Source: Clostridium sp. 1001275B_160808_H3 (lineage in GTDB: Bacteria > Bacillota > Clostridia > Clostridiales > Clostridiaceae). From it: a DNA stretch of 64,000 nucleotides. This document shows positions 61,334 through 64,000 of this stretch, one piece after another. The stretch covers positions 1 through 64,000 of the forward strand of contig NZ_JADNAT010000011.1 in the NCBI RefSeq assembly GCF_015550425.1. The letters are read 5' to 3'. Numbering within the stretch: position 1 is the first letter of the stretch; every line of letters starts with the position of its first letter. Position numbers and translations under genes: made by a program. The notes under the pieces are model-generated. The model made no database searches, was not told the DNA's origin, and saw nothing but the letters and a program-made list of their open reading frames with translations.

Positions 61334-62755
61334 ATGAAAAAGAAGGTTTTAGCATTAGTAATGTCAGCTTTAATTTTAGTTCCAACAGCTTTAGTTGGTT
61401 GTGGTGGAAAAAAAGAAACTGCTGATATAGTTGTAATAGGAGCTGGTGGTGCAGGATTATCTGCTGCTGTACAAGCTAAACAAGATGGAGTACAAAATGT
61501 TGTTGTTTTAGAAAAGATGCCAATGGTAGGTGGAAATACAAATAGAGCTACAGGTGGATTAAATGCAGCTGAAACTGAACAACAAAAAGCAAAAGGCATA
61601 GAAGATTCAATACAAACTATGTATGATGATACTATGAAAGGTGGATATGAAAAAAACAATCCTGAATTAGTTGAAAAGTTATCAAATGAAGCTAAAGAGT
61701 CAGTTGCATGGTTAACTGATTTAGGTGCTGATTTATCAGATGTTGGTAGAATGGCAGGAGCTACAAATTATAGAACTCATAGACCAACAGGGGGAGCAGC
61801 TGTAGGAGCTCATTTAGTTGATACATTAAAGGCATCAGCTGAAAAAGAAAAAGTTGATTTAAGATTATGGAATGAAGCAAAAGAAATAGTTTTAGATAAA
61901 GATGGTAATGTTTCAGGAGTAAAGGTTACTGATAAAGAAGGAAAAGAATATACTATAAATACAAAAGCTGTAGTTATTGCAGCAGGTGGATTCTCAGCTA
62001 ATCAAGAAATGGTAGTTAGTTATAAAGAAGATTTAAAAGGATTTGCAACAACTAACCATAACGGAGCTACTGGTGATGGTATAGTTCTTGGAGAAAATGT
62101 TGGTGCTGATTTAGTAGATATGAAGGAAATTCAAACTCATCCAACAGTTGTTCCAGAAAAGGCTGTAATGGTAACAGAAGCTGTAAGAGGTAATGGAGCA
62201 ATTCTTATTAATAAGGATGGTAAAAGATTTACAAATGAATTATTTACAAGAGATGTAGTTTCAAAGGCTATATTAGATCAAAAAGATGGAGTAGCTTATC
62301 TTTTCTTTGATGAAGGATTAAGAAAGAGCTTAAAAGCAACTGAGGAATACTTCAATATGGGATTAGTTACAGAAGCGGATTCAGTAGAAGAACTAGCAGA
62401 AAAATTATCAATAGATAAGAATACAATGGCTGAAACAATTAATAAGTACAATGAAGCGGTTGCAGCTAAAAAAGATTCAGAATTTAATAGGGAAGACCTT
62501 CCAAGACAATTAAATGAAGGAAAAGTATATGCTATACCTGTAACTCCAGCTGTGCACCATACAATGGGTGGATTAAAGATAAATACAAATGCTGAAGTTT
62601 TAAATAAAGATGGAAATGTAATTCCTGGTTTATTTGCAGCAGGAGAAGTAACTGGTGGAGTTCATGGTGGAAATAGATTAGGTGGAAATGCATTAGCTGA
62701 TATAGTTACTTTTGGTAGAACAGCAGGAAAAAATGCAGCAGCATTTATTAAATAG
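61334..62755 (+). CDS. Secreted fumarate-reductase-like flavoprotein, lipoprotein
   Basis: Extracytoplasmic flavin reductase (473 aa). The signal KKKVLALVMSALILVPTALVGCGG, shown by its lipobox ALVGC, anchors it outside. The FAD fold starts with IVVIGAGGAGLSAAVQAK, and catalytic residues of soluble fumarate reductases are present: QTHPT (His269), TRDVV (Arg306), VHHTMGG (His408-His409) and GGNRLGGNA (Arg448). There is no heme or FMN domain in this chain; the next gene probably supplies FMN. The substrate (fumarate, urocanate, cinnamate or similar) is not decided by the sequence. Confidence 0.9.
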   Translation: MKKKVLALVMSALILVPTALVGCGGKKETADIVVIGAGGAGLSAAVQAKQDGVQNVVVLEKMPMVGGNTNRATGGLNAAETEQQKAKGIEDSIQTMYDDTMKGGYEKNNPELVEKLSNEAKESVAWLTDLGADLSDVGRMAGATNYRTHRPTGGAAVGAHLVDTLKASAEKEKVDLRLWNEAKEIVLDKDGNVSGVKVTDKEGKEYTINTKAVVIAAGGFSANQEMVVSYKEDLKGFATTNHNGATGDGIVLGENVGADLVDMKEIQTHPTVVPEKAVMVTEAVRGNGAILINKDGKRFTNELFTRDVVSKAILDQKDGVAYLFFDEGLRKSLKATEEYFNMGLVTEADSVEELAEKLSIDKNTMAETINKYNEAVAAKKDSEFNREDLPRQLNEGKVYAIPVTPAVHHTMGGLKINTNAEVLNKDGNVIPGLFAAGEVTGGVHGGNRLGGNALADIVTFGRTAGKNAAAFIK

Positions 62756-62779
62756 GATTTAATTGTAGGAGGAATAAAA

Positions 62780-63124
62780 ATGAAGAAAATAACTGCAATA
62801 TTAAGCACAATAGCATTATCAGCAACTTTGTTAGTTGGCTGTGGTGGTGGAAAATACACTGATGGAACATATACAGGTGAAGGTCAAGGCGCTTCTGGAG
62901 CAATAAAGGTAGAAGTTAAAGTTGAAAAAGGAAAGATATCTGAAGTAAATTTAGTTGAACATAACGAAACTAAGACTTTAGTTGATGGTGTTAAAGATAA
63001 TTTAGTTCCAGAAATAATTGAAAAGCAAAGTACTGAAGGTGTTGAAGCTATATCAGGAGCAACTAATTCATCAAAAGGTGTAATAGAAGCTGTTAATAAA
63101 GCTTTAGAATCAGCAGTAAAATAA
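62780..63124 (+). CDS. FMN-binding lipoprotein, probably covalently flavinylated
   Basis: A 114-residue lipoprotein with lipobox LLVGCGGG, followed by an FMN-binding domain (GTYTGEGQGASGAIKVEV). The motif SGATNSS (from residue 92) matches the DgxSGATxS/T target of ApbE flavinyltransferases, with Ser97 or Ser98 as the likely acceptor. It lies 24 bases after the reductase gene and is the probable electron donor to it. ApbE itself is not in the window. Confidence 0.88.
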   Translation: MKKITAILSTIALSATLLVGCGGGKYTDGTYTGEGQGASGAIKVEVKVEKGKISEVNLVEHNETKTLVDGVKDNLVPEIIEKQSTEGVEAISGATNSSKGVIEAVNKALESAVK

Positions 63125-63153
63125 AAATTATCCCTTAAAATTTATAAATAGAC

Positions 63154-63194
63154 AATAGGTAGATTTTAACAAGTAAAATCTACCTATTTTTTTT
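63154..63194 (+). terminator. Terminator of the reductase genes
   Basis: AATAGGTAGATTTTA (63154-63168) pairs with TAAAATCTACCTATT (63174-63188), followed by a T8 run at 63185-63194. Confidence 0.85.
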
Positions 63195-64000
63195 ATTGAA
63201 GTTTAATTATCTTATATTCCATGGACTTAAAGTTTATAGAATTATGTTTGTTTATATTAATTAAAGATTTATTTATTAAATCAAAACCATTTATATCAAA
63301 ATTTAATTTAGCATCTATATCTTTAGTATTTTTATTTAAACATATTAAAATTGATTCATTAGGTAACTCTCTTTTAAAAATTAAAAGATTATCTTTATAA
63401 TAAATAGGAGTAAATGTACCATAAATTAAAGATTTATATTTTTTTCTAAGATTTATTAATAATTTATATAAGTCTAGTAAATCATTATTTTGTTTAGAAG
63501 TGTCCCAAATCATACATTTTCTATTAAGTGGATCATCTTCTCCAGTTAATCCAATTTCATCACCATAGTAAATATAAGGTACACCTATATAGGAAAATTG
63601 AAAAACTAAGGCAAGTTTCATAGATGAAATATCAAATTGACATTCATTAATGAATCTCTTAGTGTCATGACTACCTAATAAGTTCCACATTTGACGTGAT
63701 ATACTATTCATATATAACATTCTATTTTCAGATAAGATATTCAAAAAATCTTCTGGATCTATTATTCCTTTAGCAAAAAAATCTACACATGCATTTTTAA
63801 AAGTGTAATTCATAATACAATCAAATTCATCACCTCTTAAAAAATTAAATCCATTATGGAATATTTCACCGATTATTATTAAATCTTTGTTTAGTGATTT
63901 AATTCCTTTTCTAAAGTTTTTCCAAAAATTATGACTAACTTCATCACTTACATCAAATCTCCAACCATCTATTCCAATTTAATTTATCCAGTACTTACCA
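63193..64000 (-). pseudogene. GH13 alpha-amylase-family gene with in-frame stop, partial
   Basis: The leftward frame up to the window edge encodes the catalytic centre of a cyclomaltodextrinase/neopullulanase-like GH13 enzyme. Conserved regions are IGIDGWRFDVSDEV (nucleophile Asp), LIIIGEIFHNG (acid Glu) and NLLGSHDTKR (third Asp), then the C-terminal beta domain. A TAA at 63981-63979 interrupts the frame just before IGIDGWRF, where a residue such as Lys (AAA) is expected. The rest lies beyond the window. The downstream part has an ATG at 63813, which starts after the first two catalytic regions and is not a credible full enzyme. Confidence 0.8.

Noticed and set aside
1..64000. tRNA, rRNA, CRISPR and phage or transposon genes
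   Set aside because: I scanned gene gaps by eye for the TTCGAAT-type tRNA loop, repeat-spacer arrays and recombinase motifs and found none. A tRNAscan or CRISPR search would be decisive.

Overview
The window is a very AT-rich, low-GC Firmicute chromosome segment. It looks like Clostridium sensu stricto: the flagellar gene order matches the late flagellar cluster known from clostridia, there is a FliR-FlhB fusion, the pyrophosphatase is a CBS/DRTGG type, and start codons are often TTG or GTG behind strong AGGAGG-like ribosome binding sites. No rRNA, tRNA, CRISPR array, insertion sequence, integrase or phage gene was seen.

Positions 644-25691 form one long plus-strand flagellar operon: flgB flgC fliE fliF fliG fliH fliI fliJ fliK flgD, a small flagellar-operon gene, flgE, flbD/swrD, motA motB fliL fliO fliP fliQ, fliR-flhB (fused), flhA flhF flhG, a YcgR/PilZ gene, fliA (sigma-28), two small membrane-protein genes, and two rod genes (flgF/flgG type). 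Most genes overlap or sit within 20 bp of each other. No strong internal terminator was found; there is one conspicuous U-tract-less stem-loop after flgE. The hook protein is unusually large (878 aa) because five diverged repeats of about 90-100 aa are inserted in its middle. fliM, fliN/fliY and chemotaxis genes are not in this cluster.

From 25700 to 45800 the genes are mostly housekeeping: a CBS-domain pyrophosphatase (minus strand), a Ca2+-type P-ATPase, thrC-thrB-ACT regulator, cysteine desulfurase-thiI (4-thiouridine in tRNA), an amino-acid ABC transporter with a fused binding protein and permease, a ferritin-like protein, an IscA/HesB-like protein, a strange Cys/Gly-rich protein of 261 aa, a DUF4003 protein, DNA polymerase IV, deoxyribose-phosphate aldolase, a 37-aa Cys-rich peptide and a DUF975 membrane protein.

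From 46000 to 64000: a large membrane-anchored protein of unknown role; an operon of two G3E/COG0523 GTPases with an UPF0718 permease and a TIGR03943 partner (probable metal homeostasis); a cation-diffusion-facilitator gene whose apparent start codon is ATA; an alpha/beta hydrolase; a DegV lipid-binding protein; a CcdA-TlpA thiol redox pair; an AlbA_2/Schlafen-type protein; a rhodanese lipoprotein; and a DcuS/DcuR-like two-component system directly upstream of a secreted flavin reductase lipoprotein and an FMN-binding lipoprotein. The promoter of that reductase pair is well formed and is preceded by repeats in 9-bp register, so the module reads as a signal-induced extracytoplasmic anaerobic reductase. 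The window ends in a GH13 alpha-amylase-family gene (minus strand) interrupted by an in-frame TAA.

The observations most worth a second look are the repeat-expanded hook protein, the two genes that seem to use ATA/ATT starts, the reductase module with its phased operator, the Cys/Gly-rich protein, and the interrupted amylase. All functional calls come from reading motifs by eye; no database search was run.
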